Below are positions 50,578 through 59,211 of a stretch of 64,000 bases of DNA, piece by piece. This DNA comes from Sandarakinorhabdus sp. (GTDB lineage Bacteria; Pseudomonadota; Alphaproteobacteria; Sphingomonadales; Sphingomonadaceae): positions 645,266 through 709,265 of the forward strand of contig JAIMKW010000002.1 of the NCBI GenBank assembly GCA_020692215.1. The letters are read 5' to 3'. Numbering within the stretch: the stretch's first letter is position 1; each line of letters starts with the position of its first letter. The notes beneath the pieces are model-generated. The model did not search any database, was not told the origin of the DNA, and saw nothing but the letters and a program-made list of their open reading frames with translations. The position numbers and the translations under genes are program-made.

Positions 50578-50793
50578 GGACTTGGTATCTGCTTCCGAAG
50601 AACCGCTGATTTGTGGCGGCCTCTTCGCGTAGGAGGCGGGGTTTACAGCCTCAATACCGGGTGCGCATATTGTGGCGCGGAGAGCAAACTCCGGCCTGTA
50701 GAGCGTTGAAGGTCAGTTGTTTGGCGCAGCCCCCTCGCCCAATGGTGATCACTGCAACTTGCGGTTTTCAGCATGGGGCACTGGAGACGGTAC

Positions 50794-51603
50794 ATGAAGT
50801 ATTTCGTAGTGACTTTCGCGCTGGCAACCCTTGCCGCTACACCGGCCGCCGCGCAGCGGCTTAGCGACACATTCTCGCTGCAAGTGGCTGCCTATTTCCC
50901 GAGCGTCGATTCTCGGGTCCGGGTCGACGCCCCGAACGGAACCAGTGGCAGTTCCATCGACTTCGAGAATGATCTGGGGTTTGACAAGAACCGAACTTTG
51001 CCAGCATTCATGGCAGAATGGCGCCCGAACGACGACTGGGTGTTCAATGCGGAATATTATTCGCTCGGGCGACAAAACGAGCGGGCGATCGACCGCGAAC
51101 TGATCGTCGGAGACACTGTTTTCCCGGTCAACGCCACTATCCGGTCTGGCTTCGATAGCAAGATCATACGGTTCACGATTGGCAATCGCTTCTACCAGAC
51201 CAAGAATTTCGAACTTGGTGCAGCAGTCGGTCTGCACGGCACCGACTTCAGCGTCTTCATCGAGGGCGAAGGCAGTGTCGGCGGACAAGGCGGACAGTTC
51301 CAAAGCGAAAACAGGTCGGTGTTTGCGCCGCTTCCAACGATTGGACTTTTCCTTGCCTGGGAACCGGCGCCCCGCGTCAGCATAGCGGGCCGGTTCGACT
51401 GGCTGTCCTTGTCGATCGACGACTACTCTGGCAGGCTGCTGAACACCGAAGTCTCGGCCGCCTACCGGGTACACAAGAACATCGACATCGGCGCGATGTA
51501 CCGTCGTGTTGATTATCGTGTGCGCGTCAATCGCGACAATTGGGAAGGCGAGGTGAAATACAATTTCAATGGCCCTGCGCTTTTCGTCCAGTTCGGATTC
51601 TGA
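50794..51603 (+). CDS. Outer-membrane beta-barrel protein
   Basis: A 269-residue protein: signal peptide (1-21, ending AAA), then repeated barrel strands with aromatic girdles (FMAEWRPNDDWVFNAEYYSLG) and a C-terminal ALFVQFGF. Starts at ATG 50794 behind GGAGACGG. It resembles general small OMPs (about 14-16 strands). The frame overlaps the OprP-like gene only by its shared region, with 31 bp between stop and next start. Confidence 0.7.
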   Translation: MKYFVVTFALATLAATPAAAQRLSDTFSLQVAAYFPSVDSRVRVDAPNGTSGSSIDFENDLGFDKNRTLPAFMAEWRPNDDWVFNAEYYSLGRQNERAIDRELIVGDTVFPVNATIRSGFDSKIIRFTIGNRFYQTKNFELGAAVGLHGTDFSVFIEGEGSVGGQGGQFQSENRSVFAPLPTIGLFLAWEPAPRVSIAGRFDWLSLSIDDYSGRLLNTEVSAAYRVHKNIDIGAMYRRVDYRVRVNRDNWEGEVKYNFNGPALFVQFGF

Positions 51604-51634
51604 CCCGCTCGCGGGAAGCAGCGCAGCCTTATTG

Positions 51635-52906
51635 ATGCATCCTTGGAACGTCCCCGTTGCTGCCTTTCTGGCAATCGCTCCAGTTGCACTGCAGGCGCAG
51701 GTGGATCAACCAGCAGAGCCCGGGAAGCCCAAGGTCATTGAGGCTCCCAACCTTTTTGCGCCCGGGTGGCGAGACACGCGCTATGCTGTGCCGGACCTCG
51801 CGCCGGACCGCATTCTCATTCCCCGGCTGAACACGCCGTTTCTTACCGTCAGACCCTGCATCGAGTTGATTGTTGACCACACGGCTTTCGGGCAGGACGA
51901 CGCCAGCCTGGCGCAGGTCGGTCGGCAGGAAAATCTGCTGGAAGTTCGCAGCGCCACCATCGACCTGAGCGGATCAGCCGGCCTGAAGCGCCGACTGGAG
52001 TACAAGGTCGGCGTGGCATTCAACGGCTTCGACACGGATACAGACCAGACATTCGCGGTCACGGATTTTAATGTCGCCTTCTCGATCCCCAAATGGCGGA
52101 CCCGGATCAGGCTTGGCCAGATGCGGGAGGATTTCGGCTATGAAGTCATCGGCTCCACGGCCACGATGCCGCAAAGCGAGCGCATCCTCAGCCCCTTTGC
52201 CTCGCCGTTCAACTTCGGCCTGAAGGTAACGCATCGGCTCGGCGACCGCGAGCGCGCTACCCTTACCTATGGCATCTTCAAGGATGACTGGGGCGACGGA
52301 GACGGCAAGGCGGCGATCTCGGCACGCGTCACCCTGCTGGCAATAGACCAGCCGGAACAGCGTCTCCATCTGGGCGTCGCAGTTCGCCACTCCGATATCC
52401 GGGACACCACCAGCTATAGCGGAAAGCCGGGCGTGTACGCTGCAGACGATTTTGTCGACACAGGCGAATTTGCCGCCGATTCCGCCACGCATATCGGGCT
52501 GGAGGCGCACTATGCCCATGGCCCATGGTCAGTGATTGCAGAGTTTGCGTCTGCCCGTCCTGAAGTTCCGAATGGGCAGGATCCTGTTTTCCGCGGCTAT
52601 TATGTGCTGGGAAGTTGGGTTCTGACCGGCGAACAGCGCCCTTATGACCGCGCAACCGGCTCCGTGAAGCGGATCATGCCGACAGGGCGATGGGGCGCAC
52701 CCGAACTGGTCGCGCGCTATGCAGCCGTCGATTTGTCCAGCACAGGCATTGATGGCGGGCGCTACGACAGGATCGAAGTTGGCGGCAACTGGTGGGCAAC
52801 CTCGCGCTGGAAATTCGGGGCGCTCTATGGCCATGTCTGGCTGCGTCGGGATGGACAGACCGGCCACACGCAGAGCCTTCTGACCCGCCTGCAGTGGGTC
52901 TACTAA
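51635..52906 (+). CDS. OprP/phosphate-selective porin-like outer membrane protein
   Basis: A 423-residue barrel with a weak signal peptide (residues 8-21). It has the long central QNLLEVRSATIDLSGSAGLKRRLEYKVGV start, KWRTRIRLGQMREDFGYE, and the C-terminal WKFGALYGHVWL...LLTRLQWVY. This matches the phosphate-selective porin O and P family (Pfam porin O/P). Substrates of relatives include phosphate and polyphosphate. ATG 51635 chosen; the frame opens to 51569. Confidence 0.75.
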   Translation: MHPWNVPVAAFLAIAPVALQAQVDQPAEPGKPKVIEAPNLFAPGWRDTRYAVPDLAPDRILIPRLNTPFLTVRPCIELIVDHTAFGQDDASLAQVGRQENLLEVRSATIDLSGSAGLKRRLEYKVGVAFNGFDTDTDQTFAVTDFNVAFSIPKWRTRIRLGQMREDFGYEVIGSTATMPQSERILSPFASPFNFGLKVTHRLGDRERATLTYGIFKDDWGDGDGKAAISARVTLLAIDQPEQRLHLGVAVRHSDIRDTTSYSGKPGVYAADDFVDTGEFAADSATHIGLEAHYAHGPWSVIAEFASARPEVPNGQDPVFRGYYVLGSWVLTGEQRPYDRATGSVKRIMPTGRWGAPELVARYAAVDLSSTGIDGGRYDRIEVGGNWWATSRWKFGALYGHVWLRRDGQTGHTQSLLTRLQWVY

Positions 52907-52919
52907 GCCAACTGCCGGT

Positions 52920-54071
52920 TCAGAACGCTTCGCCGACGCTCACATAGAATGCATTGCTGTTCTTTCCGACGGCATAGTCGATCCGCAGATTGATGGGTGT
53001 TTCCTTGGAGGCCTGCCACCGCAAACCGGCTCCGACAGCCGGCAGGACCGTGCCGTTGCCAAGATCGCCAAAGCTCGATGCAATGCCGCCGACGCCGGCA
53101 AATGCGGCAACACCGAACCGGCCCTTCAGGCGGTGGCGCACCTCGGCCTGGGTTGCCCAGGAAGCGCGATCACGAAAGCGCCCGGTTTCATATCCCCGCA
53201 AATCCGACGACGCGCCGTAGAGGCAGATATCGTAGAAAGGCGAGCCCTTCGACACGGCACACGTCGACACCCGTGCCGCGAACACGGTACGCTCTCCAAG
53301 AGCCTTGTAGATATTGGCGTAAAGCGTCAGCCGCTCATTGTCATAGTCGCTCCCCAGGGCAGTGACGCCGAACAACCAGCTGGCTTGAGCATAGATCCCA
53401 TTTCGCGGGCTCAGGCTGTTGTCGCGGCTATCATAGACGGCAACCGGTCCCACCTGAACGAGGCGACTTTCGAAATCCCGTACTGGCAGTTCGATATCGG
53501 GCGGCACATCCTGATCGCGCCGGAGGCTCACTTCCAGATCAAGATAAAGGGCCCGTACGCCGATATAGAAATTGGGCGCCACACGGATCTGCGGATCGAC
53601 AAAGGCAACAAAGCCCTTGTCGTTGATGTCGACGGATCTGTTGGACTCGCCGGCGCTCGGGCCGACGCCATAAAAGCGCAGGTTTACATCGCCATAACCG
53701 GCAAATGCCGTGAATTTGTACCGATCCTGCCCCCAGGCCATCTTGTGCCCTGCGCCCACGGCCCAGCTTCCATTGGAAGTCGCCATGACAGCCCCGCCGG
53801 TCGTCCACGGCTCCTTGGAACCGTTAGGATTGTAGAAAAGCCCTCCTCCCAACGTGACGCCGGCGCCAAGCGACGGACTGGACTGGGGAATCGGGACGAT
53901 CAACAGGTCCGGCTTTGGATCTGGTGGAGCGTCACGGCCAGCCGCAGCGTTCTGGAGGGTGCTCATTCCGCTCTGCACCGCCTCCGTTGTCTGGGCGCTG
54001 GATGCGATGACCGGTGAGGTCAGCGCCAAAGCGAGCGGCGCGACGACGATGGACAGCACCCGAGGATTCAT
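52920..54071 (-). CDS. BamA/TamA-family (surface antigen D15 domain) outer membrane protein
   Basis: A 383-residue protein with a signal peptide (1-23, ending IAS). The barrel shows the D15/Omp85 signature: GPVAVYDSRDNSLSPRNGIYAQASW (about 225-250), GASSDLRGYETGRFRDR and a C-terminal GEAF. No POTRA domains are seen, so it is a POTRA-less BamA-like barrel. Such proteins may export or insert specific proteins. Convergent neighbour of the OprP-like gene. Confidence 0.78.
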   Translation of the reverse strand: MNPRVLSIVVAPLALALTSPVIASSAQTTEAVQSGMSTLQNAAAGRDAPPDPKPDLLIVPIPQSSPSLGAGVTLGGGLFYNPNGSKEPWTTGGAVMATSNGSWAVGAGHKMAWGQDRYKFTAFAGYGDVNLRFYGVGPSAGESNRSVDINDKGFVAFVDPQIRVAPNFYIGVRALYLDLEVSLRRDQDVPPDIELPVRDFESRLVQVGPVAVYDSRDNSLSPRNGIYAQASWLFGVTALGSDYDNERLTLYANIYKALGERTVFAARVSTCAVSKGSPFYDICLYGASSDLRGYETGRFRDRASWATQAEVRHRLKGRFGVAAFAGVGGIASSFGDLGNGTVLPAVGAGLRWQASKETPINLRIDYAVGKNSNAFYVSVGEAF

Positions 54072-54098
54072 TTGCCTGCCATCCGATTCACAGGGCCA

Positions 54099-54938
54099 CT
54101 ATCGCTTCGGAAACAGCAGGGTGAAGTTGAGTCTGAGGCCCCAGTCCGGCCCCCCTGCAGGGCTTTCGATCCAGTATTTGACACTGGGACCGATCGAGAC
54201 CGGCTGCTTGCCGACAATGATCAGCTGGCTGACGGATGCGCTGACCGGAATGATCCAGTTGTCGCCGATCCAGTCGTAGGTGGTTTCGGAGTTCACCGAA
54301 TAAGTCGTCGCCGTCTTTGTGGTATGGCTGAAGAACGGCTGCATGAATGTGGCCGAGACGTCGCCGCGATTGCTTTTTCCCGCAATCGACCAGATGTGGT
54401 TGGCAAGAACGCCGTAGGTATTCTGCCCCGCGATCTTGAGAATAACGCCCGTCGGCCCGACACCCCATTTTCCGCTGCCGAGCGCCTGATCGGTTGCCGT
54501 GGGCACCAGGAACACCGGCCCCGCCCCCCAGACCACGCCGGATGATGAAGCCGCCTTTGGCGAGAAAAACAGGCTTTGCACCACATCGCCCAGGCCGAAC
54601 TGGCTGGTGCCGGCCCCGGTTACATTGTTCTGCGCAATGATCGGCATGATGGTGCGCGAAATGACATTGGCATTGGGGCTGATGGAGACCGGGATGACCG
54701 GCTGGACATTGAGGGTGTAGCGGAACCCGTCTCCGTCGAGGCCGTAGCCCCATTCAAAATTGTTCTGGAACGGAACCGAGATCAGGTTGGCGATCGGGTT
54801 GGACAATTGCTGAGCCAGATCGGCGCCCGCGGGTGCTGCTTGCGGCTGGTCTGCAGCGGAAGGCGGCGAACTATCCTGTTGCGCTATTGCGGGAACGGCT
54901 GCGGCCCAGAGAAGCAGCGAAACAGTGAACGTGCGCAT
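54099..54938 (-). CDS. Outer membrane protein of the MetA-pathway/phenol-degradation (Phenol_MetA_deg) type
   Basis: A 279-residue barrel with a signal peptide (1-20). A disordered Ala/Pro/Gln segment (21-45) precedes the strands FNNFEWGYGLDG, LGDVVQSLFFSP, WGVGPTGVILKI and the end LRLNFTLLFPKR. It resembles the Phenol_MetA_deg/COG4313 group. It lies 27 bp after the BamA-like gene, likely co-transcribed. Confidence 0.65.
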   Translation of the reverse strand: MRTFTVSLLLWAAAVPAIAQQDSSPPSAADQPQAAPAGADLAQQLSNPIANLISVPFQNNFEWGYGLDGDGFRYTLNVQPVIPVSISPNANVISRTIMPIIAQNNVTGAGTSQFGLGDVVQSLFFSPKAASSSGVVWGAGPVFLVPTATDQALGSGKWGVGPTGVILKIAGQNTYGVLANHIWSIAGKSNRGDVSATFMQPFFSHTTKTATTYSVNSETTYDWIGDNWIIPVSASVSQLIIVGKQPVSIGPSVKYWIESPAGGPDWGLRLNFTLLFPKR

Positions 54939-55016
54939 TTTTGCGGGTCCTCGGCGAATCTTGTCGAATCTCGTCGTATGGTGCAGGTCTAGCCCCGGCG
55001 TATGCCGATAGCCGCC

Positions 55017-55280
55017 CTAGTAGCAGGTCGTGACTGCGCGCCCGTAGCTATCGTATCGCGTGTAGCACTGCCGCGCCGCGGCGGTGGACGCCGTGACTGC
55101 AACAGCTGTCGTCGTATAGACTGTTCTGCGCGTAGTCCGGCGGGCCACGCCTGCGTAGCTTAACGGTGTTGCCGGTCTCCCGACCACCGCATGGGCTGCG
55201 TGCATCAGGAAATCCGGCTCCGCAGGCACGAAGCCTATCGTGGCAAGCGCACACGCCGTCCCGATCAGTGCCTTACGCAT
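55017..55280 (-). CDS. Small exported protein, paralogue 1
   Basis: An 87-residue protein with a signal-like N-terminus (MRKALIGTACALATIGF). Residues 34-57 hold AVVGRPATPLSYAGVARR plus TTRRTV, nearly identical to the neighbour at 55307-55609. The C-terminus has three Cys-Tyr-rich residues (RQCYTRYDSYGRAVTTCY) that could form a disulfide. No known domain; function unknown. A basic Thr/Arg block suggests surface or nucleic acid binding, but this is only a guess. Confidence 0.65.
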   Translation of the reverse strand: MRKALIGTACALATIGFVPAEPDFLMHAAHAVVGRPATPLSYAGVARRTTRRTVYTTTAVAVTASTAAARQCYTRYDSYGRAVTTCY

Positions 55281-55306
55281 GGATAGAATCCTTGTTGCCC
55301 AAGGTG

Positions 55307-55609
55307 TCATTGTGGCGGCTGTTGTGGCTGCGCCTGCTGCTGTTGCCCAGCTGGCGGGGGGGCAGTCTCCACCACGACGACTGTTGTCGCAGGGGGCGGT
55401 GTCGCGGCGACTACGGCGGACGTTGCGACCACCGTACGCCGTGTCGTACGCCGCGCGACGCCAGCAACGGAAACAGGGGTGGCTGGTCTGCCAACCACGG
55501 CAGCGGCCGGCGCAGGGCCAAAGACCGTGCCCATCGGAACCAGCAGGTCGGTTGCAACCAGAGCCCCAAGGGCGAGTGCAGCCCGTGCGAAAATCATGGC
55601 GCGAGTCAT
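55307..55609 (-). CDS. Small exported protein, paralogue 2
   Basis: A 100-residue protein with a signal-like N-terminus and the shared block AVVGRPATPVSVAGVARR followed by TTRRTV. The C-terminus is Pro/Gln-rich (QQQQAQPQQPPQ), unlike its paralogue. Its start overlaps the DUF2092 stop by 4 bp (ATGA), so it is in one operon with it. Function unknown. Confidence 0.68.
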   Translation of the reverse strand: MTRAMIFARAALALGALVATDLLVPMGTVFGPAPAAAVVGRPATPVSVAGVARRTTRRTVVATSAVVAATPPPATTVVVVETAPPPAGQQQQAQPQQPPQ

Positions 55610-56409
55610 TGCGGAGCCTTTCCGGTCTGCGCCGGGGGAACTTCATCAATGCCGGTCAATTCGCCAAGATCCAGTTTCTGCTCGCCGGCAGCCGGCTTGA
55701 AGGCGAACGTTCCGGCAGGAAAGCGGGGATTGCTCTTCCAGCTGCGAACATGGGTGGTGTACTGCGGCGCCATCCCGACCGTCTTCGATGTGATGATCAT
55801 CTTGCACGGCGCCTTGTCCGCGCCCTGCCGAATCCAGAGCTGCCAGTCGGTATCGAAGTTGCGGAAGGCAACATGGTCGCACATCTGCCCCGCGATAACG
55901 CCCTGGCCGATGAGCTTCGCGTCGATGACGTCTGCCACAAGGACCGAATAGCTGTCGCGGAGCAAAAGATCCGCGCCCGGGACCGCAAGGCCGAGATCAT
56001 CATGCATGGCGCGGACGAGATCGTCGGTCGTCCCGCTCACCGGCACCTGCGCATAGACATTGTTGTTGCGTCCGCGGACAGTGAACGTCGTTCCATCGAA
56101 CAGGAACTCGACATTGGAATAGCCGCCGGATCGCTCCAGCCGAACTTGGTTCGGTCGCGTCATCCTGAGCAGTGACGTCGAAGTGAAGGCGAGCTTTTCC
56201 ATGGTGGGCGTAACGACCTCGAGCGAGGTGTCCACACTGGTCTCGATTGCGGCAAGCCCACCAATATAGTCGGACATGGCCTTCAGCAGAGCGAGCGCCT
56301 GTTCCTCGTTGGATTGCGCATGAACGGCCGAAGCCAGAAGCGCGCTGCCAAGGAAGATGCCCTTCATTCCTGCGCGGATCCCCATGCGCAGCCGATGGAT
56401 TTTTATCAT
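55606..56409 (-). CDS. DUF2092 family periplasmic protein
   Basis: A 267-residue protein with a signal peptide (about 14-31, ending VHA) and a beta-rich LolA/LolB-like fold: FDGTTFTVRGRNNNVYAQVPV, CDHVAFRNFDTDWQLWI and CKMIITSKT. LolA-like proteins bind hydrophobic molecules; DUF2092 is thought to do the same but is uncharacterised. First of the operon with the two small exported proteins. Confidence 0.78.
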   Translation of the reverse strand: MIKIHRLRMGIRAGMKGIFLGSALLASAVHAQSNEEQALALLKAMSDYIGGLAAIETSVDTSLEVVTPTMEKLAFTSTSLLRMTRPNQVRLERSGGYSNVEFLFDGTTFTVRGRNNNVYAQVPVSGTTDDLVRAMHDDLGLAVPGADLLLRDSYSVLVADVIDAKLIGQGVIAGQMCDHVAFRNFDTDWQLWIRQGADKAPCKMIITSKTVGMAPQYTTHVRSWKSNPRFPAGTFAFKPAAGEQKLDLGELTGIDEVPPAQTGKAPQ

Positions 56410-56513
56410 GTCCGTCCTTTCGGGTGTATCAACTCAGTTTCACCCTCTTACGGGATGCTGCCGCCGTCCAGCAGCGCTGGTCTGGGAGTTTGCCTTACGC
56501 GCCACAATCGCCG

Positions 56514-57290
56514 CTAATCGCCCCAGTCCGACGTTACCTGCACGGCGCGCTCGAGCGGCCCCGGCTTCAATCGGATACTGCCCCAGTGGGATGAATCGAG
56601 ATCGATGACGGTGAAAAGTGCCAGCGATATGAGAAAAGACCAGATGATGGCCGACAGCCACAGGCTTTGTATCCTGTCCCCGATCGCTATCCCGATCGCC
56701 AGCGCGCTCCCCGTGGGCAGAAGGACCAGCAGGAGGATCACGCGCTTTGGCACATGCGCGAAAGAAATCATGTCCATTCGTGCTCCGGCGTCAAGAATCC
56801 GCGTTGCCAGACGCAGGACTTCGGACTGACTCACCCCCGTCGTGGATCTTGGCACAACATTGGCCACGACATCGTTCAGCTGAGCCCGCTCCCTGGCCCG
56901 GGCCTCCAGCTGAGCTTCCTGCTTGAACAGGTTGGATTGCACGAACTCCAGCCGGCCTTGCGTGTAGGCATGAAGCGCATGGCCGATTTCGCGCCGGCCG
57001 GGCTGGTCCACATGCACGAGCGTTCGGTGAAGCGCCTGGATCGAGTTGGCTTCCTCAAGCACCAGGTCCCGCCTCTGGTCATGACGGTTCAATGCCAGGC
57101 TGAACGTGAACCCGACAAGAAGGGTGAAAATCGTGACGATCCCGATCACAAGTTGTCCGGATGCTACAGTCGCCGGGTCGATGGCGACAAAGCGGCGCAG
57201 CCAGGCTCCGATCACCAAACTGAGGAGCAGCAGACCTGAGAACAGGAGCGTCAGCACCCAAAGCGGAAGAAATGGCTCGAGAGCGTTCAA
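56514..57290 (-). CDS. DUF4239 (bestrophin-like) membrane protein
   Basis: A 258-residue protein with two N-terminal and two C-terminal transmembrane helices (about 9-31, 45-66, 182-204 and 210-230) and a cytosolic helical segment between them. The DUF4239 pattern is FSLALNRHDQRRDLVLEEANSIQALHR. Function unknown; it may form a channel. It lies upstream of the DUF2092 operon (104 bp). Confidence 0.72.
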   Translation of the reverse strand: MNALEPFLPLWVLTLLFSGLLLLSLVIGAWLRRFVAIDPATVASGQLVIGIVTIFTLLVGFTFSLALNRHDQRRDLVLEEANSIQALHRTLVHVDQPGRREIGHALHAYTQGRLEFVQSNLFKQEAQLEARARERAQLNDVVANVVPRSTTGVSQSEVLRLATRILDAGARMDMISFAHVPKRVILLLVLLPTGSALAIGIAIGDRIQSLWLSAIIWSFLISLALFTVIDLDSSHWGSIRLKPGPLERAVQVTSDWGD

Positions 57291-57482
57291 TTGGCTTGCC
57301 TGCCGCGAACTGCTCGCAGGCTCCCGCCACTCGTTTCCAGTATCATATCATCACCTATGGATTGTCGGACGCGAACCATGATCCGAACCCTTGCCGCCGC
57401 ACACAGCAGTGCGACAAGCAATTTGAGCCGGAAAATGGCGCGCAAGGCCAAATGGCTGCCGAAAGCAGCTACTCACCTGCCA

Positions 57483-57552
57483 TGAATCAGGCCCAATGAC
57501 TCAGGCACCGTGACTCAGGCACCGTGACTCAGGCACAGTGACTCAGGCAATG
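57483..57552. repeat. Five-copy 14-bp tandem repeat, each with a GANTC site
   Basis: Units are TGAATCAGGCCCAA (57483), TGACTCAGGCACCG (57497 and 57511), TGACTCAGGCACAG (57525) and TGACTCAGGCAATG (57539). Every unit carries GANTC, the CcrM target. The last unit overlaps the end of the araC gene and supplies its stop. Confidence 0.9.
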
Positions 57553-58553
57553 CGTTGTCCACTTCTGAGCTGCCTTGGACTGGTACTGGTCCAGCGTCGA
57601 ACCGCTCGCGTTATGCTGGATGAGCTTCTGAAGCCCACCCCGCTGCCGATTGAAGACACGCTTGCATGGCTTTGCATCAAATGGCCCAGCACTTGATTCT
57701 GCCGGACAGCATCCAACAGCTTCACAAAACTGGTTCCTTCCGCCTTCAACATCCGTTGCAATGTCCGGCGACTGCGGCCAGAACACAAGGCGAGCCGGTC
57801 GATGGAGGGGTTTCCGTCTGCAACCATCCCGGCAATCAGAACATAGGCACTTTCCGTCAGGCTGGAGCGCGCAGCAGACTTCTGGCTCTCCAGTTCACGG
57901 GGCTTCGGCAATTCCGGCTCCCACGGAAGCGCCAGATCGAGGACCGCGTCCGGGATCCACATATGAAGCAGGCGTCCCTCTGCCGACACGATGTCGTCGC
58001 CAAGATATGGCCTCAGATGATCGATGCCCAATCTAGGATGAGGGCTCATCCGCACATTGGCTGGCAATGGGCGTCCATTAGCCAGGTATCCAATGCTGCA
58101 GATCATGGCGGCCACATGCTGTTGTGCCTGATGATGCATGGCAGCCGAACCGTTGATCGACACGGTCTCCGTGATCTCCATGCCGCCGGAGCGCTCGTTG
58201 GCAAACATGAAAACCAGGGATGCGTGCTGATAGAATGTGCTGGATATACGGATCAACGCCTCGCGGACGGTCCGGCTGCGACGAAGGGCCCTGCCAGGCA
58301 CCCCCAACTGCATCAGCGCTTCGGGTGTCGCAATCCGCGCACCGAAATCGGCGCCGTGGATGTCTGCCATTGTTGCAAGGAACTGGAACAGCGCGTGCAG
58401 CGACACAAGTCGCGACGGCGAACTGGCCGGAGACGCCGGCAGGCCGGCCTCCACCAGAAGCTCGGCGGCGGGCAGCCCGTTCAAGGTCAACCACGTCTCG
58501 CATGGTATTGCGGCAGATGCGCGGATCAGCGGGATACTGCTGGCCATGGTCAT
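57543..58553 (-). CDS. AraC-family transcriptional regulator
   Basis: A 336-residue protein with an N-terminal effector-binding half (about 20-205) of the AraC-arabinose/OruR-like type and a C-terminal double HTH (about 235-330): LALCSGRSRRTLQRMLKAEG and VSSIGSGVGFRSSSSITRAVRRW. The second helix differs from the common SFTRAFRRW but is plausible. It is intact, unlike the two AraC-like loci to its right. Probable regulator of the cluster. Confidence 0.82.
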   Translation of the reverse strand: MTMASSIPLIRASAAIPCETWLTLNGLPAAELLVEAGLPASPASSPSRLVSLHALFQFLATMADIHGADFGARIATPEALMQLGVPGRALRRSRTVREALIRISSTFYQHASLVFMFANERSGGMEITETVSINGSAAMHHQAQQHVAAMICSIGYLANGRPLPANVRMSPHPRLGIDHLRPYLGDDIVSAEGRLLHMWIPDAVLDLALPWEPELPKPRELESQKSAARSSLTESAYVLIAGMVADGNPSIDRLALCSGRSRRTLQRMLKAEGTSFVKLLDAVRQNQVLGHLMQSHASVSSIGSGVGFRSSSSITRAVRRWTSTSPRQLRSGQRIA

Positions 58554-58738
58554 TCCCCTTTGACGTTGGTCAAGTTGGCGAGCGCAGCGTCGCCATTGGC
58601 TAGCCCTCAGAAACCAGACCCATCACGCGGCCGCGAGTCAGGGCAAAAGAGCCTAGGCCTCGGAGTTCCCGGCAACGACTGGTCACCCTCACATATTAGG
58701 ATTCGTGCCGGAGCGTTTCTGCCCAATTCGCGCCATTC

Positions 58739-59098
58739 TCATGCGATCGGTTGTCGGGCGGCCGCGGCTTTTCGGTAGGCCCTGGGCGAGCAGCCCGCCC
58801 AGTTGCCGAACGCGCGGGCAAATGCGCCGGGCGTGCTGTAGCCGATCCGCCGGGCGATCTCCTGAACCCTCAGATCCGTTTCCCGCAGCAGGGCGCCGGC
58901 GATCTCGAAGCGGCATTGCTCGACTTGCGCCCGAAAGTTGATGCCTTGCTTGCGCAGTCTCCGCTGGAGCGTGCGTGGACTTGTTCCCAGACGGCTTGCT
59001 GCTGCTTCCAGTGAGATGGTACCAGCAAGGGTCAGACCGGCGATCACCGATCTGACCTGCGCTAGACGCTGTTCGATAGCCTTGGTTCGGTGAATCAT
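58739..59098 (-). CDS. AraC-type HTH-only protein
   Basis: A 119-residue protein consisting almost only of a double AraC HTH: AASRLGTSPRTLQRRLRKQG and VQEIARRIGYSTPGAFARAFGNWAGCSPRAYR. No N-terminal sensor domain is present. The ATG at 59098 lies in a normal divergent intergenic region, so this may be a short regulator or a decayed AraC. No clear ribosome site is seen. Confidence 0.6.
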   Translation of the reverse strand: MIHRTKAIEQRLAQVRSVIAGLTLAGTISLEAAASRLGTSPRTLQRRLRKQGINFRAQVEQCRFEIAGALLRETDLRVQEIARRIGYSTPGAFARAFGNWAGCSPRAYRKAAAARQPIA

Positions 59099-59211
59099 AT
59101 GCGCACCCGCTGGCCCTCGTGAACTCCACAGGTTAAGGTTGACTGATTTTGCGAAAGGCTTCAGACCAATTCACGCCAATGTGATGGCGCCAATCAGGTG
59201 AGTATCGTGTC

